Of a stretch of 64,000 bases of DNA, positions 12,745 to 23,002 are shown piece by piece. This stretch comes from Heliocidaris erythrogramma (Eukaryota > Echinodermata > Echinoidea > Camarodonta > Echinometridae). Below the pieces are notes generated by a model. It had not been told where the DNA came from. It saw only the letters and a program-made list of their open reading frames with translations, and ran no database searches. Made by a program: the position numbers and the translations under genes. The stretch is taken from contig CM046859.1 of the NCBI GenBank assembly GCA_025617745.1, positions 28,571,371-28,635,370 of the forward strand. Reading direction: 5' to 3'. Numbering within the stretch: the stretch's first letter is position 1; the number at the start of each line of letters is the position of its first letter.

Positions 12745-13640
12745 TTATTTGGACGTAATACTGCACTGTAACTGGGATGGGTGCAGGGAGGGGGGAGATT
12801 CCCCCTTCCCGCGCGAAGCGCAAAAGCTCAGACTTTTTTAGTAAATTTGAGAGAAATATAACGGCTCGTTACACTTTTTTTTAGGTGGAAACTTAGTTCG
12901 ACGCCCTGCTACTGCTTTTCAGTTATTTGGACGCAATACTGAACTGTATGTAACAGGGGTGGGTGCAGGGAGGGGAGTCTCCCCCTTCCCGTGCGAAGCG
13001 CGGAAGCTCTTAGGTTTAGCAAATTTGAGAGAAAGATAACGGCTTGTAGCAAACATTTTTTTAGGCGGAAAAATATAGTTTGACGCCCTGATTGTTTTTC
13101 AATTACTTGGACGCAATATTGCACTGTACAGGGGTGGGTGCAGGGAGGGGGAGTTGCCCCCTTCCCGTGCAACGCGCGAAAGCTCTGACGTTTTAGCAAA
13201 TTTGAGAGAAAGATAACGGGTCGTAGCTCTTTTTATAGGCGGAAAGTTAGTTCGACGACCTAGCTGCTTTTCAGTTATTTGGACGCAATACTGCACTGTA
13301 TATAACAGGGGTTGGTGCAGGGAGGTGGGAGTTTCCCCCTTCCCGCGCAAAGCGCGAAAGCTCTGACGTTTTAGCAAATTTGAGAGAAAGACAACGGGTC
13401 GTAGCAAACAATTCTTTTAGGCGAAAGTTATAAAGTTATAGTTTTACGCCCGGACTGCTTTGTAATTATTCGAACGCAACATTTCACATTGTATGTAACA
13501 GGGGTGGGTGCAGGGACGGGAGAGTTATTTACCCTTCCTGTGCGAAGTGCGAAAGCTTTGACGTTTTAGCATATTTTGAGAGCAAGATAACGGCTTGTAG
13601 CGCCTTTTTAGGCCTTTTTCTCTCACTTCCCTCGCTTTTT
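12745..13640. repeat. About 175-bp minisatellite, five copies
   Basis: Five diverged copies start near 12745, 12918, 13099, 13270 and 13450. Each has a TTATTTGGACGCAATACTG-like segment, a GGGTGCAGGGAGGGG segment, a CCTTCCCGCGCGAAGCGC segment and a TTTGAGAGAAAGATAACGG segment. The antisense frames here are repeat products. A T-run of about 48 bases follows (about 13650-13687). Confidence 0.9.
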
Positions 13641-13648
13641 CGCTCTCG

Positions 13649-13685
<37 letters not shown>

Positions 13686-13689
<4 letters not shown>

Positions 13690-13730
13690 TGGCTGAATAT
13701 GGGGGCCATGGCCCCCTGTCTACGCCAGTG
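13686..13730. mobile_element. Right end of a hAT-like element at the TRIM array border
   Basis: The terminal string CTACGCCAGTG resembles the hAT-type ends at 18827 and 27672, and a GGGGGCCATGGCCCCC palindrome lies just inside. It abuts the point (about 13735) where similarity to the TRIM unit flank at 50970 begins. No matching left end is found, so the element is partial or the minisatellite to its left lies within it. Confidence 0.45.
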
Positions 13731-13734
13731 TCTA

Positions 13735-14533
13735 CACCTATGCGAATCTGAAATTGGCAATTAGGTGAATCGATTGTGACGTATTCATGGTCAGCTCTCC
13801 CATTTGTCGTATACACCAAGATATCATTAAATTCCGGTTTTCTCCTGAGTGCCTTTACCCTCGTGACAGTATTCCAAATATATTGTAGATAGCATATTGT
13901 TATAGGTCCTCAAAAAAGAAAAAAAATCCGTACTAAGTAATACATTTTGAAAAATTTACATTTTAGTCATTTTGTGTGTTGGAGCGAATGGGAAATTTGA
14001 TCGCCGCTACATCACAGTGATTCTACCGATTCGGCCAATTTGAAATTCTCATATGTATAGTGACTACAATTTTTTTTTTAAATCATAACTTTCTTATAGC
14101 TTGTCCGATTTCGTTGAAACTTTCACCAATCTGCTTTTCTGATCTTTCTGCTTTCACATAAATCAAATTATTACAAAGGTTGGATTGCCCTTTAACATTT
14201 TCATAATTTTGAAATCTGATCATCTCTACACAAAAGGAGACGGGTGTAATCTAGCGAATTCCTAATACCTATTCCACAAGATGAATGTCATCATCTATTC
14301 CTCTTTAGTTCTGAGAAAGTAGCCAGCAGGTAGGCCTACATAATAATGCCATATAGAAGCATACTACTTTAACTCAAAAGAGGTGTGCAAGATATCGAGG
14401 ATCAATGCCTTTTATATTTAGTACTTTGAACCTAGAACCTCAAGTGTCAAGACCACAGTTTTGGCCAATTAGGTACATGTATATCTATAACCTTTTGTAA
14501 TAACCTTTTTCCTGTTTTTGCATTCTCTTCTAG
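13735..14533 (+). other. TRIM copy 1 upstream flank (intron remnant)
   Basis: This segment aligns with the intron of TRIM copy 4 (50972-51744) up to the splice acceptor, where a pyrimidine-rich stretch and CTTCTAG precede AATTCTAAAG and the start codon. The promoter and noncoding first exon that the other copies have are missing because similarity stops at about 13735. Confidence 0.8.
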
Positions 14534-14543
14534 AATTCTAAAG

Positions 14544-16369
14544 ATGGAAGGGGAATTCAAGAATGTCAGTTCCCAAAGCTTGGTGTGTCCTGTGTGTCTT
14601 AATATCTTCAGCGAACCCAAGTTCCTCTCTTGTGCTCACACCTTCTGCAAGGCCTGCCTGGAACTTCACATGGAATGCCACGATGATGCCCAGAAGCTAC
14701 TATGTCCAGTTTGCAGAGAACCAACACAGGTACAAGATGTAAGCAAGTTACAGACCAATTTAGCTTTAAGGGCTCTTTGACTAGTAGAAGAAAGAACCAA
14801 TATCAAAGCTGCACCCACTGCAAATCTAAGGAGAAATCTCAAGCTGTTGTCTACTGCCAAGAGTGCGGCAAGTATCTTTGTACCACTTGCCAAACCAAGC
14901 ACTCCCAGTGGGAAGAAGATCATGATGTGTTAGCCGTTAGTGAAATCGCATCAGGGAAGATATCAGTACGAAGATACCGAAAATGCAGGAAACACCAGAA
15001 GGAGGACGAGGAGTGCTTCTGCTCAGACTGCAGGATTTTCGTTTGCTTCAGATGCGGGATAATGGAGCATAAAGACGAAGGACATCGAATCATCGAAGCC
15101 TCGGTATACGAAAGGAACCATACAGAAAGCATCGAGGACCTGAAATCCAAAGCTCAAAAGAAACAAAGTTCCATTCAGAAATGTATTGATTGCATATATG
15201 AGCAGAAGGAGTGCGTGAGCAATGTGAGAAACCAGTGCGTAGATGATATCAACAAAGTCTATGAAGAATCTGTTCGCCAGTTGACAGAAAAGAAAAACCA
15301 CCTAATTGGAGAAGTCAAGACCAAGACAAACGAAGTGAATGCAGAACTGGACAAGATGAAGGAATCAGCTCAACAACAGATCAACCAAGTGACCACCATT
15401 ACTGATCTTTTAATAGCCAACGGGACGAAGATACCTGTAGAGATGGACGCTTTGGCTGCACACGACACGTTATGTCAAGAATTACAAAAGTGCTTGAGGC
15501 AAGAGGATCCTGACCTCAAGCAGGTGAGGTTGTGGAGCAAGAAAGGAAAATTTGTCACTTTTGAGAGAAATGTGGGGACCAATGAGCTGGGTCTTGGTAA
15601 GATTGTTGATTCAGTGGGAAATGATATTGCCTTGCCAACTAAGAATAGCATGAATGTCATGGCTCCTACGCCAGACGGTAGAATGGCAATAGGATGCACC
15701 AGCAGCAGAGGAGGGATCGAGATCTTCTCTGCTGATTGTCAGCTGCAGCAGACAGTGCTTAAGGATGCCGCCTTCCATGGAGTAGGATTCCTCTCTGATG
15801 GCTGGTATGTAATACTTGATACCAGAAACAATATTATTCCATACACACTAGAATGGGGGAAGCTGGATGTAGGATTTGAGACTTTAAACTTCAATGAAGG
15901 TGGGTATGGTAACCTCACCGTAGACAACAATGATCCGATCTATGTCAGCTACAGGAAAGCTAAGAAGATCCAGGTATTCTCATCAGCAGGTGGGAAAGCG
16001 ATCAGGGAGATACCATGCGATGGATACGAAACTAGGCAGATCATTAGCTACAATGATTTCTTGATCGTTGAATATGGTAATTCGGTAATAATCATTGATC
16101 AAGAAGGTAAGGTCAAACACAGAGTAACGAAATCAACATTTCTTCCAGCTCCTTGTTTGACTCAAGAAAATTCAGTCCTGATCGCCTGGATCAGCCATGA
16201 CGATGGGTTAGTCAGTATTGATGAGTACGCTACCGAACTAACGCATGTCAAGACTCTCATCTCTGATTACAATATTGAGAAACCTGAGCGACGTTGGTAC
16301 TATCTGCAGGAGTTCCGATCAGGGGAGATTGCCTTCTGCACTCCTGATAGACTCTACATCTTCAACTGA
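14544..16369 (+). pseudogene. TRIM copy 1, disrupted after the RING domain
   Basis: Paralog of the TRIM genes at 23003, 45067 and 51755. The RING finger (Cys15, 18, 30, His32, Cys35, 38, 54, 57) is read from 14544 and ends at an in-frame TGA at 14778-14780. Relative to copy 2, six bases are gained and four lost between 14776 and 14795, so the B-boxes, coiled coil and propeller-like tail continue in another frame, open to the stop at 16369. Transcripts would give a RING-only peptide of 78 residues or, from an internal ATG at 14702, a RING-less protein. The unit also lacks promoter and exon 1. Most likely a pseudogene, though the long intact second frame argues that the damage is recent or that the RING-less product is tolerated. 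Confidence 0.88.
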
Positions 16370-16609
16370 CACGATAATGAGAAAGTGGCTCTTATTAGAA
16401 TCAAACCCGGGTCTCCATCTTAGAACACGAAGAAAACCATTGGGCAATATAAACGAGATGCCTTTCCAGTTTTGTGTAATTTAGATATGAATAAGAAAAT
16501 GTATTTCTTTGATATATAAAAGAATCATTATACTTTCTCAAATATAATAGTGCAGAATCGTTCCTACTTGTAAGAACTATTGATAATTGCAACAATTAAT
16601 TCATTGTTC

Positions 16610-16850
16610 GAGTACACCACCGAACTACAGCATGTCAAGACTCTCATCTCTGATTACAAGATTGAGAAGTCTGAGAAACGCAGCTGGTATATTACCTACG
16701 GAAGTTCAGATCAGGAGAGATTGCTTTCTGCACTCCTGACAGACTCTACATCTTCAACTGACACAATAATGAGAAAGTGGTTCCTATTGGAATCAAACCT
16801 GGATTTCCAGCTTAGAACACAAAGAAAACCATTGGGCAGAATAAATGGGA
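16610..16850 (+). pseudogene. Isolated 3'-end fragment of a TRIM gene
   Basis: Starts at a GAGTACACCACCGAACTA string and matches the last 50 codons, stop region and early 3' UTR of TRIM copy 3 (46735-46935) more closely than those of neighbouring copy 1. A small indel shifts the frame in the region equivalent to WYYLREFRSG. It lies only 240 bases after the end of copy 1, so two gene ends stand in series. Confidence 0.85.
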
Positions 16851-16918
16851 AAGCAAGGTATGATTTGAACCGAATTCAAATTACTTGCAAACAAAAATAA
16901 TGATCAAAAGCTTACTCT

Positions 16919-16955
<37 letters not shown>

Positions 16956-17064
16956 TCCGTTCGGTAAAAGGTAAATATCTCATTCAAAGGTTTATACAAT
17001 ACGGTGACTCCTGGTGGATTTTGTTTTCCAAATGGTTCCATGCCAATTAAGCGTCTTTTATCTC

Positions 17065-17070
17065 AATAAA
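17065..17070 (+). terminator. Polyadenylation signal of TRIM unit 1
   Basis: AATAAA inside the conserved string CTCAATAAAGAGGTTTACA, which recurs after copy 3 (47584) and, with changes, after copies 2 (26782) and 4 (54856). It lies about 700 bases after the stop. Confidence 0.65.
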
Positions 17071-17211
17071 GAGGTTTACATTTTATGTATCATTACTAAC
17101 CTGAAAATTTTATTCTAAGTTCATAAAGTGTGTACACAGTTTCACCTAGAATTGTTTTCTATTCAAATTTGATTTTTTTTTTTAGAAAAGTAGTAAAGTA
17201 AAATTATGTTG

Positions 17212-17368
17212 TAAACAAATCTTTCGGCATATTACTCCCAGTTTTAAAGATCGTATGCTCGATCTGTAATGAAAAACACAAGTCAGAAAAATTGGAACCT
17301 GGGAGTAATATGCCGAAAGATTTGTTTACAAATTAAAAATTCCTCCCCAGTCAAGCTTCTTCGTTTAT
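17212..17368 (-). mobile_element. Hairpin element with 13-bp target duplication
   Basis: A 31-base arm at about 17211-17241 has its exact reverse complement at about 17301-17331. The insertion is flanked by the 13-base direct repeat TAAAATTATGTTG (17199-17211 and 17369-17381). The paralogous sequence after TRIM copy 3 (around 47720) has one copy of that 13-mer and no insert. On the minus strand it starts with TAAACGAAGAAGCTTGA, as does its relative at 56202-56388. No polymerase III box or coding frame is visible. Confidence 0.75.
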
Positions 17369-17684
17369 TAAAATTATGTTGCAATATAGGCTGAAGATAA
17401 AGTGCTTTAAAATCTGAAACATGAACCATACTTTTTCTTTTTTTAAGTTTGTATTTATAGCATTTATTGATTGAAAGCAAATATCAGTAACGTGGAAATT
17501 AGCGCGTCTTCCTTTATCATTATTCATTAATCAAAGTTATGTTCATAATTCCATATGCATGTTATTTATAGCAGTGAGAAATCTTTGTATCAATCTGTTT
17601 TCATTACAATACCATTTCATCTGTCGAGTTACCGATGAAATTGATGTCGTGACTGAGTAATGGAAAAAAATGTTTAAGATACTA

Positions 17685-17913
17685 CACTGTAAAAAATAAC
17701 TGTAGATTAACAGGTTTTTTGACTTGTAACTGTAAGTTAACAGGTTTTTTTACTTGTAAAATTACAAGTTTTCTGTTAATACGGTATTTTACGGAAAATT
17801 AGCAATTTTCCTGCCATTTCACAAGAAAAATACCGTATTAACAGAAAAACGGCCAAAACTTGTAATTTTACAAGTAAAAAAAACCTGTTAATCTACAGTT
17901 ATTTTTTACAGTG
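17685..17913. mobile_element. Hairpin MITE, CACTGTAAAAAA ends, TA target
   Basis: Near-complete 229-base inverted repeat whose ends read CACTGTAAAAAATAACTG and its complement. It is flanked by TA on both sides (17683-17684, 17914-17915). The paralogous empty site near 48047 reads GATACTACTAAAC, with one TA. A TA target and CACTG ends match Tc1/mariner-type elements. Confidence 0.85.
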
Positions 17914-18478
17914 TACTAAACATTTCTTCATCATTGACGCAAAAATTAACAGTCCACAAGAAAAAATATTAAGAAACCCTTAAAAATCGTGTGAAATAAA
18001 TCATGAACATGAAATATATGTGTAATAGCTTCCATTTTTGCAGTTGCAGTTGTTAATCACGTGTCAGATTACAAATCACTAAAGTGGCAAAAAGGCATAT
18101 TACACATTCGGTGATAATCATATGAAAGCTTTCCAGTAGATTTATGGACATTTACATTGCAACTACTTCCACTTTTATTTGAAAGTTTTGACAAGTTCCT
18201 TTGATTTTCTGAAGATTGTTAATTTTTTTTGGTACTTATCACACAATAATTTGTTGAAATAACTCAAGTCATTTTTATCTCGATTTATCTCGATGCTCTC
18301 TTCTGGATATCAATGCATATACATGTAAGTATATCTTTGTTTTGTTGTTAAAACAATAAATAAGCATTCTCCTTCTTGATTACGCCAACAATATCCGTTT
18401 CTATTAAAAGTTTATTTTTTTAGAGAAGATATTTTTTCAATTATGAACCCATACTTTAAAGAACATATCACTATCGAG
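17914..18478. other. Unit spacer, no gene seen
   Basis: AT-rich DNA paralogous to the region after TRIM copy 3 (48050-48615). No coding frame or element is apparent. Confidence 0.6.
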
Positions 18479-18715
18479 ACAGAGAGAGAGAGAGGGGGGG
18501 GGGGGGATAAAGGGAGAGACTGAGGGGGTAGTGAGAAAGGGAGAGTCAGTCAGAGAGAGATTGTTAGCATGGTTAGGGAGAGTCAGTGAGAATGAGAAAG
18601 AGAGTGAGATTGGGACATTGTAGGAGTAAAAGAGAAAGCATTTATGGAAAGAGAGAGAGAAAGAGAGAAAGAAAGAAAGAGAGAAAGAAAGAGAGAGGGG
18701 AGAGAGAGAAGAGGA
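18479..18715. repeat. GA microsatellite tract between TRIM units 1 and 2
   Basis: Irregular (GA)n with a short G-run. A GA tract stands at the equivalent place in each unit (28775, 40843, 48932, 55484), a few hundred bases before the promoter. Confidence 0.85.
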
Positions 18716-18826
18716 ATATGAAGCACATAATTCACCTTGGGGTTGATTTCACCGAAATAAACAGAGATCATGTCGTAATGCTCGATAAGGTAATGACGTA
18801 GCGATAAATAACACTTCGCTTCACGC

Positions 18827-19261
18827 CAGTGGCGTAGCCAGGATTTTTTTTCAAGGGGGAGGGGGCACAAATGCCCGGCTATCAATTTTGGGGAACTTGG
18901 AGGGAGATCCTTTTTTTTCGCCAGCCCTCCAAAAGTCGCACAGTGGGGGGGGGGGGGGGGGGGGGGGTGGGGGGTATCAGATGTTTACCTCATCCATAAT
19001 TCTCTGACAAACAAAAAAAGAAAGAAAGAAAAAGAAAAAGAAAGAAAATAAACGTTTGCCCCAGCCCTCCGAAAGTCGCTCGGGGGGGGGGGGGGGGGGG
19101 GGGGGGGGGTCGCCAGCCATCCAAATAAAACCCAAAAAAAATAAAAATTATCACTTCGACAAGGAGGGGGCTACATTTTGGGGACAAAGTTGTCAAGGGG
19201 CAGTCTGCCCCCTGTCCCCCACCCCCCCCCCCCCCCCTCGCCTCCCTCAGATACGCTAGTG
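18827..19261. mobile_element. hAT-type element with 8-bp duplication
   Basis: Ends read CAGTGGCGTAGCCAGG and, on the opposite strand, CACTAGCGTATCTGAGG. The flanking 8-mer CTTCACGC is present on both sides (18819-18826 and 19262-19269). The inside carries two long G-runs and a C-run and no transposase. The equivalent insertion is at 49251-49652, but the promoter copies at 29137 and 41303 lack it, so it predates duplication of only part of the array. Confidence 0.85.
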
Positions 19262-19298
19262 CTTCACGCACTTCTGCTGATCTGTGTGAACGGTCGGT

Positions 19299-19308
19299 GG
19301 GAAGACCC
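19299..19308 (+). promoter_or_regulatory. Degenerate kappaB-like site of TRIM unit 2 promoter
   Basis: GGGAAGACCC, equivalent to GGGAATACCC in the other promoters but with a G inside the A/T core. It is now separated by a 2.18 kb element from the TATA box at 21498. Confidence 0.5.
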
Positions 19309-19310
19309 AT

Positions 19311-21492
19311 TGGCCCGTATTCTGAACTCCGGTTTAACTTAAACTCCAGTCTAAGTTAAACCAGAGTCTAACTAAACCCGACTTAGACTGCATGTCGGGT
19401 TTAACTCCATTTCTGTTTCTGAAAGTCCAGTTTAGTTAAACTAGAGTCTAAGTCCAGTCTAAGTTAAACTGTGGTTTAGTTGCCATGGAGATGTAGTCTG
19501 CTGCTACTGCGCATGCCCAGTAGAGCTGAATTTATCTTCAAGAAGACTGAAATTTGCTTATTCCTTTCATTTTTAGGATGTTTAATCAAGAAATGTCATG
19601 AAATACTCTATACACAATTTAAAGGCATACCATTTGGCACTTCATTTGTCATGATTAGGCTACTGGAGTTTTGTGGATCATAGTGAACGACTATTTAACT
19701 TTTAAGGTTAGGTTGGTCGGTTTATGCATGTATTACTATACGGATACCTAGTCCCAGGGAAGATATCGAACGCAGGCACTACGCCTCTGTATTGAGCTCC
19801 TTCTTCCATTTCAAAATGGCTGGATCACTAGCGTCGGCTGGGAGGGGGGGGGGGGGGGACCCGGCAAGAACCCCCCCCCCCCCCCCTTTTTTTTTGCTTG
19901 TCGGATAATTATAGACTGAGGAAAACATCTGATAATCTAGGCCTAGACTAGGCCTAGAGGTAATTAATTAAAAAAACAGTTAGAGCTAGACCTATACCCT
20001 ATACAGTAGGCCTACTTTTAGACCAAAAAACAAACTTGTTCGTTTCATTTCATTGAAAAGTGAATACGGTTGTACACTTTACCGGGTACCATATGAAGGG
20101 CACATTTTCGGAGATAATGTAGTACGCAATTTGAATGCATGTAGGCCTAGGCCTAATCAAGAGTTAGGCCTAGGCCTAGCTAGATCTACTTCAGACATCT
20201 ATAGATCTAGATCTATGTCATAGATCTATAATATTAAAAAAGGGCACTGTGTTACTTTAGAACCTGACGTTAGTTGCTACTAGCTGCTGCATGGCCTACA
20301 CAAATAATCTGGTGACAGTGCATTGCCAAGTTCCTGGACTAACTTTATTATTAATGTTTCTCCTTTTTCCAAGACAGCATCTCGACTCTAAATAGAAATA
20401 ACGTCAGACATACTTTATAAATGGCTTTAAACAGTAACATATTAAAACATTAAAACGATAACAAATTAAAATGATAACGAAGCTTTTCGATCTGCAACTC
20501 ATCAGGTTATCACGCAGATATGAACAAATAACAAGACAATAAACTACTTATACTGAAAGCTAAACTTTATAGTGAAAGTTGTAAAGACTAAACTACGTTT
20601 GAATATTAGTCTAACACTAAGTCTACTGCACTAACTTATAGGCCTAGGCCCTATATAGATTCTAAAAGTTAGACCCTATTTTAGTACGATCGAAGGTTGA
20701 ACTTGAAGTAAGATATTGGCTATCCTATACTAGAGGTCGAGCAGGGATGAATTTTAACGTTACGGTTAAATCTGAGTGAGTCAGCTGTCAAATTTTGAAA
20801 CTGCAGGCGGAATTGCAATAATCTCTGGAGCTGAGCTCTTATTGATCTATCTGTTCTTCTAGTTTCGTTGATTTTTTTTTCTGTAGCTGTATTCGGAACC
20901 CAACTTCCCAACAACAGTCAGCTCCGACTGCCTAGCCTGGCTCAGCTAGCTAGCTCAGCACTGCGTGGGATAAGATAAAAGGGTATCGGTCGCGTCGGCT
21001 GGGCCGGCCGGCCCGGCTCGGGTTAGGGTGTAAAGAGCTATGCTTGCTCGCGCGCGAGCGCGGAAGATTGTTGCAAAGTCAGTTCTGCGATAATGACAGC
21101 GCTTGTCATGAATACTGCCGGTAAACGTTAAATCTAACTACGATTCTAGATCCAGCTAAAAAGAAAAAAAAAAAGATTTTCCTCTTTACGAAGGTAAATT
21201 TACCTTTCTCTAAGCTGGTGCCAACAGACTTTAAAACCTTTCGTAATAACACTCTTCCGCCTCATTTGCAAACATTATCCTGCGGTGGCCATGCATGAAG
21301 AAAAGTTAAACCGGACTTAAACTACCCCTAGCTGCAGTCTAACTTTCTGTACAAAGTTAAACCACGCTTAGACCGGAGTTTAAGCTAAACCAGAGTTCAG
21401 AATGTGATTTTCTTAAACTCCGGTCTAAAGGGCATATTTAAACCACACTTAGACTCGAGTTTAAGTTAAACCGGAGTTCAGAATACGGGCCA
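19311..21492. mobile_element. Non-autonomous element with TGGCCCGTATTCTG ends
   Basis: Ends TGGCCCGTATTCTGAACTC and its complement extend as about 36-base inverted repeats. Both flanks inside the ends are filled with imperfect GTTTAACTTAAAC/GTCTAAGTTAAAC repeats in both orientations. The interior holds AGGCCTAGGCCTA and AGATCTAGATCTA palindromes and a GC-rich patch near 21000. No transposase is seen. It lies between the kappaB-like site and the TATA box of a TRIM promoter; the uninterrupted sequence is at 49690-49715. A clean target duplication cannot be read, so the superfamily is left open. Confidence 0.85.
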
Positions 21493-21497
21493 GTGTC

Positions 21498-21505
21498 TAT
21501 AAATA
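21498..21505 (+). promoter_or_regulatory. TATA box of TRIM unit 2
   Basis: TATAAATA in the string GTGTCTATAAATAGAATCAT, conserved with 41319 and 49706. A CACGTG E-box lies about 28 bases downstream, near the expected start site. The upstream part of the promoter is displaced by the 19311-21492 element. Confidence 0.65.
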
Positions 21506-21529
21506 GAATCATAACTATCATCACGTGTA

Positions 21530-21632
21530 CTTCATTGTGAACTCGGAAGTAGAAGATGTACACAAATATCCACGACGATCATGTTCATTTGTCATGCACG
21601 ACAAGTTGTTTTTCTTTACTCTTCATATATTG
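21530..21632 (+). other. Noncoding exon 1 of TRIM copy 2, with splice donor
   Basis: Conserved block ending in CTTCATATATTG followed by GTAAGTTGTT, a consensus donor at 21633. The matching acceptor is CTTCTAG ending at 22992, giving an intron of 1360 bases; exon 2 carries the whole reading frame. The start is estimated as about 30 bases after the TATA box. The same block is found before copies 3 and 4. Confidence 0.75.
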
Positions 21633-22540
21633 GTAAGTTGTTGGTTGTGGTATTGCCATGTTACTTTATAATTCCGGCGCTTTTCGGCTTTCATAAATGA
21701 AAGTCATCCTGATCATTATGAAATGAAATAACCGACTACGGTTACTTAGAGGAATACTTACTGAGATTCAATGTGCCTATTCTAGGGTCGGAGTTGTGCT
21801 TATTATATTAGGGCTCCATGTAGGATATTGCATATTATATAAACTCTCCCTTGAATGTATGAATATGATTTTTTTGAAGGCTGCGAGTCTCCCCCCCCCC
21901 CCCCCCCGCATTATACTCTACTGTGAATTGTAAAGTTATGTTTTTTTTCATATAAAAAAAAGATGTATAGAGGTATATGTCTGCTTTATTACCTAATAAG
22001 GCCGAGGTATGATAAATATGTTGTTAATCCTTCTAAACTTTATACACAAAGGGTTATCTAAATGAGCAATAGATGAACTTTGTACAATAACCCACACTTC
22101 TATTCGCTGATATATTTAGGCATAGCTGTCTCTCAAAGAACGCATCTTGTTTTGATCGAGATACATGCAGCTGACTTTCAAACATTATTTTTAGCATTGT
22201 AGAAAGGCCTATAGTTAAGTGCGGCCAAAGCAATTACTGAATTAAGCAGGAACACAAGAGTCGCGTTTACCACTCATGCATGACTTTGTAGAAAACTCCG
22301 GTCACGACAAGTATTCATCTATTGAAAACACATTGACATTGACCGCCGCTACATCACAGCGATCCTACCGATTCGGCCAATTTGAAATTCTCATATTGTA
22401 TATTAACAACTTTAAAAAAAAAAATCATAATTTTCTTATAGCTTGTCCGATTTCGTTGAAACTTTCACCAATCTGCTTCCCTGATTTTTCTGCTTTCACA
22501 CAAATGAAAATTATTACAAAGGTAGGATTGCGCTTTGACA

Positions 22541-22657
22541 CAAGACACAAGACACAAGATTATATTCTTTTGAATTGGACATGGATATTATAATTGTATT
22601 GTTTACTGAATATTGATTTGTATTGTTGTTGGAAATGGAAATAAACTAAACTGAAAA
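22541..22657 (+). mobile_element. Short LINE 3'-end insertion in the TRIM copy 2 intron
   Basis: An ACACAAG repeat, then a string ending GGAAATGGAAATAAACTAAACTGAA, a form common at LINE 3' ends. It is flanked by CTTTGACA (22533-22540) and CTTTAACA (22658-22665); the intron of copy 4 at about 51410 has one CTTTAACA and no insert. Strand is inferred from the tail. Confidence 0.6.
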
Positions 22658-23002
22658 CTTTAACATTTTTCATGATTTTGAAATCTGGTCATCTCTACAC
22701 AAAGGAGACCGGTGTAATCTAGCGAATTCCTTACCTATTCCACAAGATGAATGTCATCATCTATTCCTCTTGAGTTCTGAGAAAGTAGCCAGCAGGCAGG
22801 CCTACACAATAATGCCATATAAAGCATACTACTTTAACTCAAAAGATGTGTGCTAGATATCGAGGATCATTGCCTTTTATATTTAGTACTTTGAACCTAG
22901 AACCTCAAGTGTCAAGACCACAGTTTTGGCCAATTAGGTATATCTAAAACTTTTTGTAATAACCTTTTTCCTGTTTTTGCATTCTCTTCTAGAATTCTAA
23001 AG

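Noticed and set aside
12362-12841. 159-codon frame with regular 26-residue period
   Set aside because: The 26-bp minisatellite lacks stops in every phase; the period follows from 26 not being divisible by three.
12909-13407. Two antisense frames of about 100 codons with similar sequence
   Set aside because: Both read the 175-bp minisatellite; similarity reflects the DNA repeat.
14920-15699. Antisense frames inside the TRIM coding exons
   Set aside because: Shadows of the TRIM reading frame, recurring in the other copies because the sense sequence is conserved.
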